Shown piece by piece: positions 52,343 through 61,963 of a DNA stretch of 64,000 bases (positions are counted from its first letter, which is position 1; every line of letters starts with the position of its first letter). This stretch comes from Bacillus sp. RAR_GA_16. GTDB lineage: Bacteria > Bacillota > Bacilli > Bacillales > Guptibacillaceae. The notes beneath the pieces were generated by a model. The model was not told the DNA's origin. It saw only the letters and a program-made list of their open reading frames with translations, and did not search any database. The stretch lies in NCBI RefSeq assembly GCF_020165985.1, contig NZ_JAIUKZ010000019.1, positions 34,356-98,355 on the forward strand, in the 5' to 3' direction. The translations under genes and the position numbers were made by a program.

Positions 52343-52352
52343 GAGGGATGAA

Positions 52353-54521
52353 ATGAGGTTTCTAAAAAGAGGAGTTGGAGTAGTTCTTGTACTATTGTTT
52401 CTTCTTTTGCCCACAGCTTCCCTCGCGGAAGATTCCTCTCCTATTGTAGAGAAGAAGGAGGAAACGGTTGGGCGTGTGACGCTAGAGAGTAAGGAATATC
52501 CTCTTGATCACTACCGAATGGAAGCTGATATCGGGGATGGATTTAAAGAAATGGATGATGGGGCACTTCACGCGATTAATCAAGGGATGTGGGGATTCAA
52601 TAAAACCATCGCTAGCTTTACTCTGTACTCGATCAACGAACTTATGTCATTTGACTTGATCAGCAGTATGGCGAGTGAAGCAGGCATTATGAGTGAACGA
52701 ATCTATCAGCTAATGTCTGGTGCGTTCTTTTCGCTTTTTATCATCTTTATCGGTGCTTCTGCAGCCTGGCGTTACTTCGTGAATCAACAGGTTGGTCATG
52801 CGGTCAAAGCTATACTGGGGGCTTTGATGATCACAGTGGCGACCTTCTGGTTTTTCTCAAATGCAACAGGGAACATTCAGTGGCTGAATGAACGAGGAAG
52901 CGAGCTAGAAGGTATGGCCAGCTCAGCGAACGTTTTACTGAGCTCTGAGGAATTTGATGCTAATGAGGCTTATAACTCGAACGAAGGCGTCGCTGTTTTA
53001 GAAAATCAGCTTTTTAACTTAATGATCAAACGTCCTTATTTGCTTCTGAATTACGGATCCACAAAGGAATCAGAAGTAATAAGTGATAATCCAAATCGAG
53101 TGGATAATTTATTGGAAATTAAACCATTTACAGATGAAGGAGAAGAACAGAGGGGCCAAATTGTCCAAAAAGAAGTTTCGGATTTTGAAAATAAACAAAT
53201 GTCGCCTAAATTTAGTGGCGAACGGTTTGGATATCTTATCATTACAATCCTTTCGACCATTGCCCTTGCGATTCCAGTGTTATTGTTGGGGGCATTTAAG
53301 TTTTTACTTCAAGTTTGGTTTTTAGCGCTTGTCATTTTTACGGCGGTTCCACTCGTTCTGTCACTGATCCCGGCTTATAGCGAAAGTGCGTTAAATCACG
53401 CGAAGAAACTGGTTGGGGTTTTAATGATGAAGGCTGGCTTGGTTCTATTGATTTCCGTTATTACAGGACTTGTGACACTTCTCTATGAATCTGTGAAAGT
53501 GACGAACGGGGTTGAGGGGTACGCATTTGTAGTGTTTTTGATTTGTTTAACGATGTGGGGATTGTTTAAATATCGTTCTGAAATTTTTGAGGTCGCTTCT
53601 GCCGGTATGGTCCAGGGTCAGCAAGTGGTTGAACGAGCGACGACGAAATCCGTTGACAAGGTGGGCGAAGCGCGGCAAAAAACCACGCGAACGGCCACAC
53701 GTATGGTAGGGAAAACGTATAAAAGTTTTCGAAATCACAAGCGTTATTCTGAGATGGGAGAAAGAATTTCTGATCTAAAATCCTCTACAGGCGGTGGAAA
53801 CGAAACGCGTTCTGATCAAAGGGTGGCAGCAGGTGATAATAGGTCTGAAAAGCAAAAGGTACCCAATCAAAAAATCGTCTCTTCTTCTCATTCTGGGAAA
53901 GAAGGCAATCGTTCAGCTGCACGCAATGCTGGGTCCGTTGTTCACTTACGCGACTATAAAAAGGGAAAGGCGCCAGGTTCTATTAAGAATGAAAGCACAG
54001 GTGAAGGGAAAACCACATTGTCTTTTCCTACAAAAAAACAAAACGTTGCTAGACAAGGTCAGTCGAGTGATACCGTGCGAGAGCCTAGTAAGCATCGAGA
54101 GAAAGATAGCTTAAAGGCGCTTCCTCCTGAGAAACGGAGAGGAGTTAGCCCCCAGAAAGTACAGGAAGATCGAGTAGCGAAGAATAGTTCTTACAGGAGA
54201 CAATCTAAAGACGATTATGTCGTTACATCTTCTGAAGATAATCGTCGCGCTTCTGTGAGTGGTAATAAACCTCCACAGAAACAAGAACTTCCTCCTGTGA
54301 AACGGAGTTCTCGAAGCATTCAACCTGTTTCTCATCAGCGAAAGCCCCCGTCTGAGAAATCATCCATGAGAAAAGAAACGGCAGCGTCTAAAGAGTCTTC
54401 TAAACCGATTACGAAATGGGAAGCACAGCAACAAATTGACCAGCGCCGTTTTAAATCTAGCAATCTAATGCGATCTCGTCGTCGGAAGCCAGGTGAGTAT
54501 GTTTTGAAGAGACGCAGATAA
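52353..54521 (+). CDS. VirB6/TcpH-like polytopic channel protein
   Basis: 722 aa from the ATG at 52353 (AGGAGGG five to six bases upstream). A signal peptide (FLKRGVGVVLVLLFLLLP, TASLAE) is followed by about six membrane helices up to residue ~415 (for example FFSLFIIFIGASAAWRYF, YLIITILSTIALAIPVLLL). The last ~300 residues form a basic, low-complexity cytosolic tail rich in Ser, Lys, Arg and Gln. VirB6-like proteins form the inner channel; the long charged tail is usual in Gram-positive versions. Confidence 0.75.
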   Translation: MRFLKRGVGVVLVLLFLLLPTASLAEDSSPIVEKKEETVGRVTLESKEYPLDHYRMEADIGDGFKEMDDGALHAINQGMWGFNKTIASFTLYSINELMSFDLISSMASEAGIMSERIYQLMSGAFFSLFIIFIGASAAWRYFVNQQVGHAVKAILGALMITVATFWFFSNATGNIQWLNERGSELEGMASSANVLLSSEEFDANEAYNSNEGVAVLENQLFNLMIKRPYLLLNYGSTKESEVISDNPNRVDNLLEIKPFTDEGEEQRGQIVQKEVSDFENKQMSPKFSGERFGYLIITILSTIALAIPVLLLGAFKFLLQVWFLALVIFTAVPLVLSLIPAYSESALNHAKKLVGVLMMKAGLVLLISVITGLVTLLYESVKVTNGVEGYAFVVFLICLTMWGLFKYRSEIFEVASAGMVQGQQVVERATTKSVDKVGEARQKTTRTATRMVGKTYKSFRNHKRYSEMGERISDLKSSTGGGNETRSDQRVAAGDNRSEKQKVPNQKIVSSSHSGKEGNRSAARNAGSVVHLRDYKKGKAPGSIKNESTGEGKTTLSFPTKKQNVARQGQSSDTVREPSKHREKDSLKALPPEKRRGVSPQKVQEDRVAKNSSYRRQSKDDYVVTSSEDNRRASVSGNKPPQKQELPPVKRSSRSIQPVSHQRKPPSEKSSMRKETAASKESSKPITKWEAQQQIDQRRFKSSNLMRSRRRKPGEYVLKRRR

Positions 54522-54576
54522 GAGTCCGGTGTGCCAATAAGCTTGCTCAATATGTCACAAGTGGAAAGGAGAAGCT

Positions 54577-55614
54577 ATGGAAAGCGTTATCAGGAAAGGA
54601 GCGAAAGTTGCCGGTGCCATTGCTGTACTAAAACATCCTTTCACCTGGATTCTTGGGGGAATCCTGCTTCTTCTGACCTTTCTTTTTGGTATAGGGTTGT
54701 TTCTCTCCATTAGTCTGGGAGGAGAGAATCAGTTTGAATCGGGCATGTCTGGTGAAGGGGCTGGAGGCACGGCTCAGGTCTCGGCTGAAGTTTTACGCTA
54801 TGAGCCTCTTGTTGCGAAATATGCAGCTGAGTATGAGGTTGAAGATTATATTGGACTCATACTCGCCTTAATTCAACAAGAGTCTGGAGGGAGGCACTTG
54901 GACGTGATGCAGTCATCGGAGTCCATCGGACTTCCTCCAGGTACGATTACGGATCCTGAATACTCCATTCAGTTAGGCGTGAAATACTTTGCAGAAGTGA
55001 TGAGACAGTCAAAAGGAGACATCCATCTAGCTTTACAATCTTATAATTTTGGAAGTGGTTTTATTGGTTACGCGCTTGAGAGAGGAGGCTACTCAAAGGA
55101 AGTGACGATTGACTTTAGCCACATGATGGCTCTCAAGATGGGCTGGGAAACGTATGGTGACGTTAACTATGTCGATCACGTGCTTCGCTACTATGATGCT
55201 GAAAACGGAACGGTATTGGTTCAGGGCGATGGGACCCAAATCTTTGATGTGGAAGAGGTTCACAACATCATGAAGAAATATCTTGGAAGACCCTATGTGT
55301 GGGGAGGAAGGACACCTGGTGCAGGTGGATTTGACTGTTCTGGCTTGCTTGAATATGCTTTTGCGCAAATAGGAGTTAATTTGTACGGTACGGCTCAGTC
55401 CCAGTACGATAAAACCGTTCCCGTTTCGGAAGACAACATTAAGCCAGGAGACCTAGTCTTCTTTTCTACCTATAAGCCAGGCGCTTCTCATGTGGGCATG
55501 TACGTCGGTGATGATCAGTTTATTAATGCAAACAGTGGAAATGGTACGTCTTATTCTTCAGTTGAGCAGTGGAAAGGTCTATATCCCTTCCTCGGATTTA
55601 GGCGCGTTCAGTAA
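54577..55614 (+). CDS. Bifunctional cell-wall hydrolase, CwlT/TcpG-like
   Basis: 345 aa. A membrane anchor (~20-50, HPFTWILGGILLLLTFLFGI) precedes a lysozyme-like lytic domain (LILALIQQESGGRHLDVMQS; DIHLALQSYNFGSGFIGYA) and a C-terminal NlpC/P60 endopeptidase domain with catalytic Cys in GGFDCSGLLEYAF and His in GASHVGMYVGDDQF. It opens peptidoglycan locally for the transfer channel. Order and domains match CwlT of ICEBs1. Confidence 0.92.
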   Translation: MESVIRKGAKVAGAIAVLKHPFTWILGGILLLLTFLFGIGLFLSISLGGENQFESGMSGEGAGGTAQVSAEVLRYEPLVAKYAAEYEVEDYIGLILALIQQESGGRHLDVMQSSESIGLPPGTITDPEYSIQLGVKYFAEVMRQSKGDIHLALQSYNFGSGFIGYALERGGYSKEVTIDFSHMMALKMGWETYGDVNYVDHVLRYYDAENGTVLVQGDGTQIFDVEEVHNIMKKYLGRPYVWGGRTPGAGGFDCSGLLEYAFAQIGVNLYGTAQSQYDKTVPVSEDNIKPGDLVFFSTYKPGASHVGMYVGDDQFINANSGNGTSYSSVEQWKGLYPFLGFRRVQ

Positions 55615-55626
55615 GGATGGTGTGAA

Positions 55627-56151
55627 ATGAAGTCTAAAAAAACGTACGTCTTTCTAATGAGTGGGTTTGTTGTTGGAGTGCTCGTCGTGGTATACGTATT
55701 TAGTTTGCAGGCCCAGCTACGAGAGGTTCGGGCCAATCAACAAAATTATGAGAAGGCGATGGATTCCCTATCATCAGTAGAAAGCTCGGATGCTTTGGAA
55801 GTTAATCAGGAATTTCTAAATCACTTTTTTACTTATGAAACTCCTAATGACCGATATAAAAATATTCAAACCTACATGACAGATCAAGGATTTCAGGCGA
55901 CTCACCCATCCGGTACCGAACTTCCGAAGTCAGAGGAGTCCGTTACCTCTACTATGTCTGGGCTCAAGGCTTATGAATTTGATTTCTCTAAAACAGAAGC
56001 AGCTTTTTTGAATGAGTTTCAGTTAAGCACGGATTTTAACGACGTTACCAATACCGAAACGGTCATTGTGAAAACCTCTTTAGTTTATGTAAAAGAGCAG
56101 GGGTGGAAAGTGGATGATGTAGAGTTTGTGGGTCAACTAACGGGACGATAA
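55627..56151 (+). CDS. Small anchored NTF2-like transfer protein
   Basis: 174 aa. One N-terminal membrane helix (VFLMSGFVVGVLVVVYVF), a coiled-coil-like stretch and a C-terminal domain (EVNQEFLNHFFTYETPNDRY, SLVYVKEQGWKVDDVEFVGQ) that resembles the second half of TcpC. Last clear member of the transfer operon. Confidence 0.65.
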   Translation: MKSKKTYVFLMSGFVVGVLVVVYVFSLQAQLREVRANQQNYEKAMDSLSSVESSDALEVNQEFLNHFFTYETPNDRYKNIQTYMTDQGFQATHPSGTELPKSEESVTSTMSGLKAYEFDFSKTEAAFLNEFQLSTDFNDVTNTETVIVKTSLVYVKEQGWKVDDVEFVGQLTGR

Positions 56152-56159
56152 AAATTAAC

Positions 56160-56468
56160 GTGGTCATTGCAAAAAGAAAAGGAGAGGTTGAATTAAAATC
56201 AACGGCTATCGTAAGTAAGATTGATGATTTAGGAAGGCTGGTCATTCAGGTTGAACTTAGACGGACATTGGGCGTGAAGGTTAAATATCCTCTTGAAATC
56301 TTCGTTGAGGAGGATCGGATTATTTTGCAGAATTTAGTTAGGTATCCTACAAAAAATGGGGACAAACTCTTAACGATTACCAACCCATCAACGCGAAAGG
56401 TTTGGTGGATGGACTATGTGAAAACTGTAAAGGGAATGTTTGATAGATTTAAAAGTGCTCTATGCTGA
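56160..56468 (+). CDS. AbrB-like DNA-binding protein with an unclear start
   Basis: The frame contains a SpoVT/AbrB domain: STAIVSKIDDLGRLVIQVEL, RRTLGVKVKYPLEIFVEEDR. A GTG at 56160 begins the open frame but has no ribosome site. AAAGGAGAGG lies where the usual start (leucine-Lys-Ser-Thr) should be, yet the codon there is TTA, not TTG or ATG. The gene may be translated from GTG, from a non-standard codon, or be silenced by a point change. AbrB-type proteins regulate transition-state and transfer genes. Confidence 0.6.
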   Translation: MVIAKRKGEVELKSTAIVSKIDDLGRLVIQVELRRTLGVKVKYPLEIFVEEDRIILQNLVRYPTKNGDKLLTITNPSTRKVWWMDYVKTVKGMFDRFKSALC

Positions 56469-56939
56469 TTAGTCGCAATTCAATAAAGTATAAAATTATA
56501 GCTGACTTCTGAAATCTATTTAATATTCTATATGTTAAATTGTTATTGAATAAACTATTTCGTTTATTGCATATAACTTTTTAGCAACACCAAGAAGTTA
56601 GACGAGCGTTTTCGATTGCCTTCCAACGCTATGTTGGTATACGTAATTAACACACCAATTCGTAGGAGTATGTTAGCCATCAGAACTGTTGTGAATTTGT
56701 ATGTGAAATCAACTAAAATCCTTTGATATCAACGATAATAAGAAGTCCAATTCAGGTGCGGATTGGACTTCTATTTTTATAGCTTTTATGATGTCTGTAC
56801 TCCAAAATCAAACACGTTACTAAATATTATTACCTTCAATCAAAAGTGGTGAAATGAAAAGTAGTAACCACTAACAAAAAAGTAACCAAAGAAATCCTTG
56901 CTCGGGGGTAAAAAGGGGTTGCTTTTTGTATTTAATAAT
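56469..56939. other. 470-bp gap with a terminator
   Basis: No supportable gene. AGAAGTCCAAT (56741-56751) and ATTGGACTTCT (56762-56772) form a perfect 11-bp stem followed by ATTTTTAT, a good terminator for plus-strand transcription from the transfer operon. Confidence 0.6.
56741..56779 (+). terminator. Terminator of the transfer operon
   Basis: Perfect 11-bp stem with a 10-nt loop and a T-rich tail; 270 bp after the AbrB-like stop. Confidence 0.8.
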
Positions 56940-59267
56940 TTAATTTAGAGCTACATGAACTGCTTCTTGAATAGAGGTGAAGTGTCTTCCCCATACTCTA
57001 CCTGCTCTGAGAGACCATACTGTATAACCTTCCTCATTTAATCTATTGATTGGATTATCTGTCCACTCTCCCATAGTAAATAAACGAACGACTATATCTA
57101 ATTGTCCCTGATAATTTCTAATATCGAATAATTTTCTTCCTGAGTCTTGCATGATTAAATTTTCAGCTTTTGGATCAAGTGCAATAACTTTGTTATCTTT
57201 CCAAACAATAAAATCTGGGAAGAAATTACGGTTTGTTCCTTTTGATAATAAAGGTATAAAGTAACCACCATTTGAAGGGTTTCTTACCCACGGATGCCCC
57301 TCATTATCAATTGCCTTAGCAAAGTCTAATTCGAGTGAATTCAATCCACTATATCGAGAATGTAAAGAATTCACATAAGACTGGGCATTGTCAGGATTAA
57401 CCATAACGGGTCCTACTTCAAAAAGATTTTCTCGATCAGATATTAATTGTGCATTATTTATATAGGCATCTACAATGCTATTCCCTACATCTTTTAATGC
57501 AAGATGAGCAGGACTTGTAAAATGAGCTCTTGCATCGAGTTTCGGATCAGTTAACAAGCATAATCCACGAGCTCGGGGGTATAGTTTTTGTATCTCTCTG
57601 TCGATTATCCATCGGGCTGTAACCTTGTTTGTTTGAGGCATCAATGTATTAACAATTTCTGCTTGTTCACTTGATGCTACTTTTTGAATAGTTTCAGCTC
57701 TTATACCTTGTCCTTTTGTATTAACAGCATCGTTCCGATAGTCATGTACAGCATTTAGAGCACGTTGAATAGGAATGATGGCACTTGTCGCCTCTATATG
57801 TATTTGTGGAATAAACTTTTCTTCCTTTACTGGTTCTTGTATACGAGTTCCACCTGAACCACTATTTGAGTAACTATTTAACTCTATTTCCGGAAACTCT
57901 GTAGCAATTTTTGAACGCACTTTTTCTATTATCTCAGGGAAAACTGTTCTATCATCCATTCGAATATAAAAATGAGCAGTATTTAGTTCTAAGTCCGAAC
58001 AATGAGTTGCATTTGGCTGCCTAAGTACACGCCCAATGACCTGTTCAACTTGTATACTTGATTCCATACTCTTATCAATATAGGCAAAGTAACAGTTGGG
58101 GTCATCCCACCCTTCTTGTAGGCTTAGATTAAAAATAATATGCTTGAAATTTCCGTTTTGGAATTCATCAAAGTCAGAATCTCCTTTTGAAAATAACATA
58201 AAGTTATCTGGAGGTGGAAAATCCTTAACAAACTTTAAATCACAGTATACTGCTATATCAGCTGGATCCACCCCATTATCAACTAAATGTTTCCAGATTA
58301 AAATAGGGGGAGCTTTTCTAAAAGCAAAATCCCTAGCGGGGTCATCTGGTGTACCTTCTTCTTGGTTGATGTTAGTCTTACATACATAAATAGCTTTTGG
58401 AGTTATATCAAGACTTAGCTCCTCAACTCTTTCTTCTAATAATTTCATTCTTTCTAGTAAAGGATCTATTGCTAGGTCCATAGTCGTTTCATAACCACCA
58501 AGTACAATTTGTTTCTTAACTAACTCTGCTTCAACCACATCTTTGCTTGAAATTATGGTTGCTAAGTCATCGTTGCTCCAACCTGCAGATTTAAGTCTCT
58601 CAATCATTGCACCTAGTTTTCCGGGAGTTCTTAGCGTGGCACTCGCAACCAAGATTGCTTCAGGTTCGAGCTCAAATAATAAATCTATTTGTTGGTCTGA
58701 AAGGTTATGTCCTTCATCGTATACAATAACTAAATCTCTTCTCTGCCCTTCAGGAGTTTTTCTTCGTTTTAATAGTTCCCACAGAGAAACTGAAGATCTA
58801 TCTTCTCCAGCCTTGTATATCTTAAGGGCACTCTCTTCTTGTTCTCTTTGGTTGAATGTGCCTGTTGTAGCTAATGCCATTAGTGAAGTACTGCCATCAC
58901 TTATTTGGTTTTCATTTAAATCCCTTAAATAATTTACAGAAAAGTTCTCCAAAAGGTGCGAATACTTACCACCAGAACGGAAGTTTCCATAAGTTTGGTC
59001 TACCACTGTCTTTCCTTTTGAAATCCACAAAACAATCGGCTCTACAGGCATTGCTAATCTCATTTGATAAACTGTATCAGCTAGAATAGGGGTTTTTCCT
59101 CCCCCTGTTAAAGCAGAAAGTGCCTGGTAAAAAGGCGTTGGTATTGTCCTAGTTTCATAAGGTCTATTTTCACTATCTCTAAAAGACATATACCTGCTGG
59201 CCATCTTTTCAGAAGCCTTAATTTGAAAGGGAAACAGAGAAATCATATATTTATTACCTCCACTCAC
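56940..59267 (-). CDS. Type III restriction enzyme, Res subunit
   Basis: 775 aa superfamily 2 helicase-nuclease. Walker A LTGGGKTPILA (~53), motif II VIVYDEGHNL (DEGH), SATLRTPG (motif III), and later QVEQVIGRVLRQP (motif VI). The C-terminus carries a PD-(D/E)XK nuclease: RNFFPDFIVWKDNKVIALDP, KAENL. It translocates on DNA and cuts with the Mod subunit when head-to-head unmodified sites meet. The start overlaps the mod stop (ATGA), so both are made from one message. Confidence 0.9.
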   Translation of the reverse strand: MSGGNKYMISLFPFQIKASEKMASRYMSFRDSENRPYETRTIPTPFYQALSALTGGGKTPILADTVYQMRLAMPVEPIVLWISKGKTVVDQTYGNFRSGGKYSHLLENFSVNYLRDLNENQISDGSTSLMALATTGTFNQREQEESALKIYKAGEDRSSVSLWELLKRRKTPEGQRRDLVIVYDEGHNLSDQQIDLLFELEPEAILVASATLRTPGKLGAMIERLKSAGWSNDDLATIISSKDVVEAELVKKQIVLGGYETTMDLAIDPLLERMKLLEERVEELSLDITPKAIYVCKTNINQEEGTPDDPARDFAFRKAPPILIWKHLVDNGVDPADIAVYCDLKFVKDFPPPDNFMLFSKGDSDFDEFQNGNFKHIIFNLSLQEGWDDPNCYFAYIDKSMESSIQVEQVIGRVLRQPNATHCSDLELNTAHFYIRMDDRTVFPEIIEKVRSKIATEFPEIELNSYSNSGSGGTRIQEPVKEEKFIPQIHIEATSAIIPIQRALNAVHDYRNDAVNTKGQGIRAETIQKVASSEQAEIVNTLMPQTNKVTARWIIDREIQKLYPRARGLCLLTDPKLDARAHFTSPAHLALKDVGNSIVDAYINNAQLISDRENLFEVGPVMVNPDNAQSYVNSLHSRYSGLNSLELDFAKAIDNEGHPWVRNPSNGGYFIPLLSKGTNRNFFPDFIVWKDNKVIALDPKAENLIMQDSGRKLFDIRNYQGQLDIVVRLFTMGEWTDNPINRLNEEGYTVWSLRAGRVWGRHFTSIQEAVHVALN

Positions 59268-61210
59268 TCTTCTTCTTCGTTATAAGCATCAATCGCTTCA
59301 TTATATCCAAGGTGTGCTAGGACTCGATCAGGAATTTGGTAAAATTCAATATTAGGCCCTTGGTATGACCATAATCGTGCATATACATGATACTTTTTAT
59401 TTAGGCCAGCTGCTTTGGCTTCCGCAGCGATTTTATGGAAAGTTTCCCTATCTAATATTGGGTCGCTATTTGGACCATCCCATACTAAAAAGTAACCTTC
59501 ATTCCGTGAATTAGTGGCAAATAAATAATTATAGGCCCCCGGTTCTAGACGTTGTAAGTGGTTCGCTCCCCTATCTTGTTGTTCCCAATGACTTATAACC
59601 AATAAATCAATCATCTCTTCTTTTTCTAGTGCTAGAACTGCTGCTGCATCTACTTTTTTAGTTAAATGTACAAACCGGAATCCTCCTGGCAATGGCTCAA
59701 AAGGACGTTCACTCCATTCTCCAGTAATAGAACGTTTAATACGTTCGGCTGTTAATGTCCTAGCATATGGATCCCCTCGTTCTTCACGTCCCTGCTCTAT
59801 TAGGATAAAACGACGATTAGTTCCAGCAATTTTGTTTGCAAGCAAAACAGCATGTCCAGTAGTTCCTGAACCAGCAAAGGGGTCTAACACTATTCCATCT
59901 GGAGGACACCAAAGTTGAATAATTTTCGTTATTAACTTTAAGGGTTTTACAGTTTGAAAATTATGCCCTTTGCCCATAATAGCGTTCAATTCATTAATAC
60001 CTGTCTGACTATGTCCTGACTCTGTATGATCCCAAGATTGGCTCCCTAAATACATAGGATTATCATAATCTTCATTTGCCCAGTACGTTAAAGGAACAAT
60101 TCCCTTCTTTACTTGATTGAGGTATCGTTTTACAGATGGCCTACCGAATCCCTTTGAAGTAAAGTAAAGAAATGGCCATACTTCGTTATCTCGAACTTTG
60201 ATTGCAGCCTCTCTTGCAGCCTCTACAATTGAATCATCATATACAGCACTATCGGTAACTACAGGGTTATTATTCAAATTTGTATCCTCCGGGATTACGG
60301 GTATGGGTGCACCTTTAATTACGAGTGCTTTTGGTCTACCATCTTTTAAATCTTTCTCCACATACTTACAACCCCATTGTTGTATCCATTTCTTCATGTT
60401 CTTTTTTGGATGAGTCCAGGCTCTGGATCCAGGATAATGTAAAGCACCACTAAAAGGCGATTGAATGGCATAACGATCGCGAGCAGCAGGAGTAGCAACA
60501 GTAGCATTATCACTACGCCAGAGATCAACATCATTATCAGGATTTTTGTATTTAGAATTAGTTGATTCTCCCCTAGGTTGTAATCCTGTCTTCGCAGAAT
60601 CACTATCTTTTGCATAAACTAAAACATACTCTGTAGCCCTAGAAATATGTTTACTATCACTTTTGGGTGAATACGACTTCTGCCAGTTTATAATTGCTAT
60701 TCTATTCTCTTCGCCGAAAATCTCGTCGAGCAACATGCCTAATCGAAAAAGTTCTCTCTCATCAATACAAATGGCCAAAACACCATTTGGTTTTAGCATT
60801 TCTTTCATCATCCAGACCCTTGGAGTCATAAATCTTAACCATTTAGTATGACGAGATCCATCATCCTTCGGAACTATTTTTCCTAAGTCTGGATCATTCG
60901 GATCCACATCCCACTTGTCATTGTAACGAAAGTCATTCCCAGTATTATATGGTGGATCGGCAACGATTAAGTTAACTTGCCCCCTATACTTATATAAGGA
61001 AACCATTGCTTGAAGGTTCTCCCCTTCAATAATCATATTTGATGATTGTTCTGATTCATTCCCATTGGATAGGTATTTTACGATATTTAATGCTCGTGGT
61101 TTTACTTTACGGACTATTTGCCATGGAGGTGTTCTACCATTATAGGTAATTCTTATTCCGCCACTATTTTCTTGTTCATTGCTCTGGTTAGTAGTGGATT
61201 GATCTGACAT
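59264..61210 (-). CDS. Type III DNA adenine methyltransferase, Mod subunit
   Basis: About 648 aa from the ATG at 61210 (AAGGAG eight bases upstream). N6-adenine methyltransferase of the beta order: catalytic DPPYNTGNDF (~86) precedes the SAM-binding DPFAGSGTTGHAVL (~445). The region between (~180-330) is the target recognition part and includes a polar insert rich in Asn. It modifies the host site and guides Res. Its sequence specificity cannot be read here. Confidence 0.9.
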   Translation of the reverse strand: MSDQSTTNQSNEQENSGGIRITYNGRTPPWQIVRKVKPRALNIVKYLSNGNESEQSSNMIIEGENLQAMVSLYKYRGQVNLIVADPPYNTGNDFRYNDKWDVDPNDPDLGKIVPKDDGSRHTKWLRFMTPRVWMMKEMLKPNGVLAICIDERELFRLGMLLDEIFGEENRIAIINWQKSYSPKSDSKHISRATEYVLVYAKDSDSAKTGLQPRGESTNSKYKNPDNDVDLWRSDNATVATPAARDRYAIQSPFSGALHYPGSRAWTHPKKNMKKWIQQWGCKYVEKDLKDGRPKALVIKGAPIPVIPEDTNLNNNPVVTDSAVYDDSIVEAAREAAIKVRDNEVWPFLYFTSKGFGRPSVKRYLNQVKKGIVPLTYWANEDYDNPMYLGSQSWDHTESGHSQTGINELNAIMGKGHNFQTVKPLKLITKIIQLWCPPDGIVLDPFAGSGTTGHAVLLANKIAGTNRRFILIEQGREERGDPYARTLTAERIKRSITGEWSERPFEPLPGGFRFVHLTKKVDAAAVLALEKEEMIDLLVISHWEQQDRGANHLQRLEPGAYNYLFATNSRNEGYFLVWDGPNSDPILDRETFHKIAAEAKAAGLNKKYHVYARLWSYQGPNIEFYQIPDRVLAHLGYNEAIDAYNEEEE

Positions 61211-61391
61211 TAGCAAAACTCCTTAATTAGTAATAAAAAGTAGAATAGGTAAAAATTTCTATTACATACAAATTATAATATAATGTCTAAAGATTATGAA
61301 CATAAATTGACATTAAAGTATAAAGTACCTCATAAATAGTCAATGAAGAAAATGTTAGAGAAGAATATCAATTTTCACCAGAGGTGATACC

Positions 61392-61466
61392 TTGGCTAAA
61401 AGGAAATATTCATTATCGGAAGAGAGAGTTCAAAATTTAATAAAAGAAGGAAGAAAAATTCTTTAA
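61392..61466 (+). CDS. 24-codon basic frame, probable gene remnant
   Basis: TTG start with GAGGTGATA upstream, reading MAKRKYSLSEERVQNLIKEG and RKIL before a TAA. The good ribosome site and regular helix suggest the beginning of a truncated regulator gene or a leader peptide to the structured region downstream. Confidence 0.35.
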   Translation: MAKRKYSLSEERVQNLIKEGRKIL

Positions 61467-61479
61467 GAACCTCTTTATG

Positions 61480-61963
61480 GCGGCAGCACTGAAAGACTGA
61501 TCAGAAAGCCCAAAACGCTTTCTGTCATTCTGTAGGTGTCGCTTCGATCCTAAAGTGCCCGATAACAACGGTCTGTAAGCTCTCGCTAACAGTCCGTACG
61601 TTCCTGGTCCCTTTGCGCGAAGCGCCGGACCGAACGAGCCGAAGAGAATAGTGCCATGGAAGGCAGCCTACGGGCTGCCTCTTTTTTGTATTTTTTTCTT
61701 TTGCCCTGCGGAGCGTACAAAGGCGCCATCCGACTAAGGCTCAACCCGGGTGAGCCTCGATCTCTTCCCGGTTTGAACCTAAGACGGATCACCAGCCAGT
61801 CAAGGGGACCAAAACTTTTTGACATGGTGCCGTCAAAAACTGTTGGTCTTTATCCCTTGACCGTCTGGTGAGGCGATTTGTTCGTCCTACGTGCCAAAAG
61901 GCAAAAAAATACCCTTTCGGGAATCAGCGCTCGCCTGGCAAAACAAAAAAGGAGGACAAGCTT
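61480..61963 (+). ncRNA. Structured leader 1 (upstream of radC)
   Basis: A ~480-nt region without a convincing gene, paralogous to the leader at 62830-63349. Elements in order: hairpin AGAAAGC-CCAAAAC-GCTTTCT (61503-61523); stem ACGGTCTGT (61568-61576) / ACAGTCCGT (61589-61597); conserved CAGTCCGTACGTTCCTGGT (61590-61608); terminator (61661-61687); pseudoknot AGGCTCA (61737-61743) / TGAGCCT (61751-61757) with loop AACCCGGG pairing to CCCGGTT (61767-61773); and long-range stems GTCAAGGG (61799-61806) / CCCTTGAC (61854-61861) within ACCAG / CTGGT. Leader 2 keeps the stems with different bases. A cis-regulatory RNA or single-strand DNA structure is implied. Confidence 0.75.
61661..61687 (+). terminator. 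Internal terminator of leader 1
   Basis: AGGCAGCC (61661-61668) / GGCTGCCT (61673-61680) then CTTTTTTG. It lies 276 bp before radC, inside the leader, so radC expression needs read-through or a later promoter. Confidence 0.8.

Noticed and set aside
61586..61871. Protein frames running through leader 1 on both strands
   Set aside because: They lack ribosome sites, have odd composition and cross strong hairpins and a terminator; the equivalent frames are not kept in leader 2.
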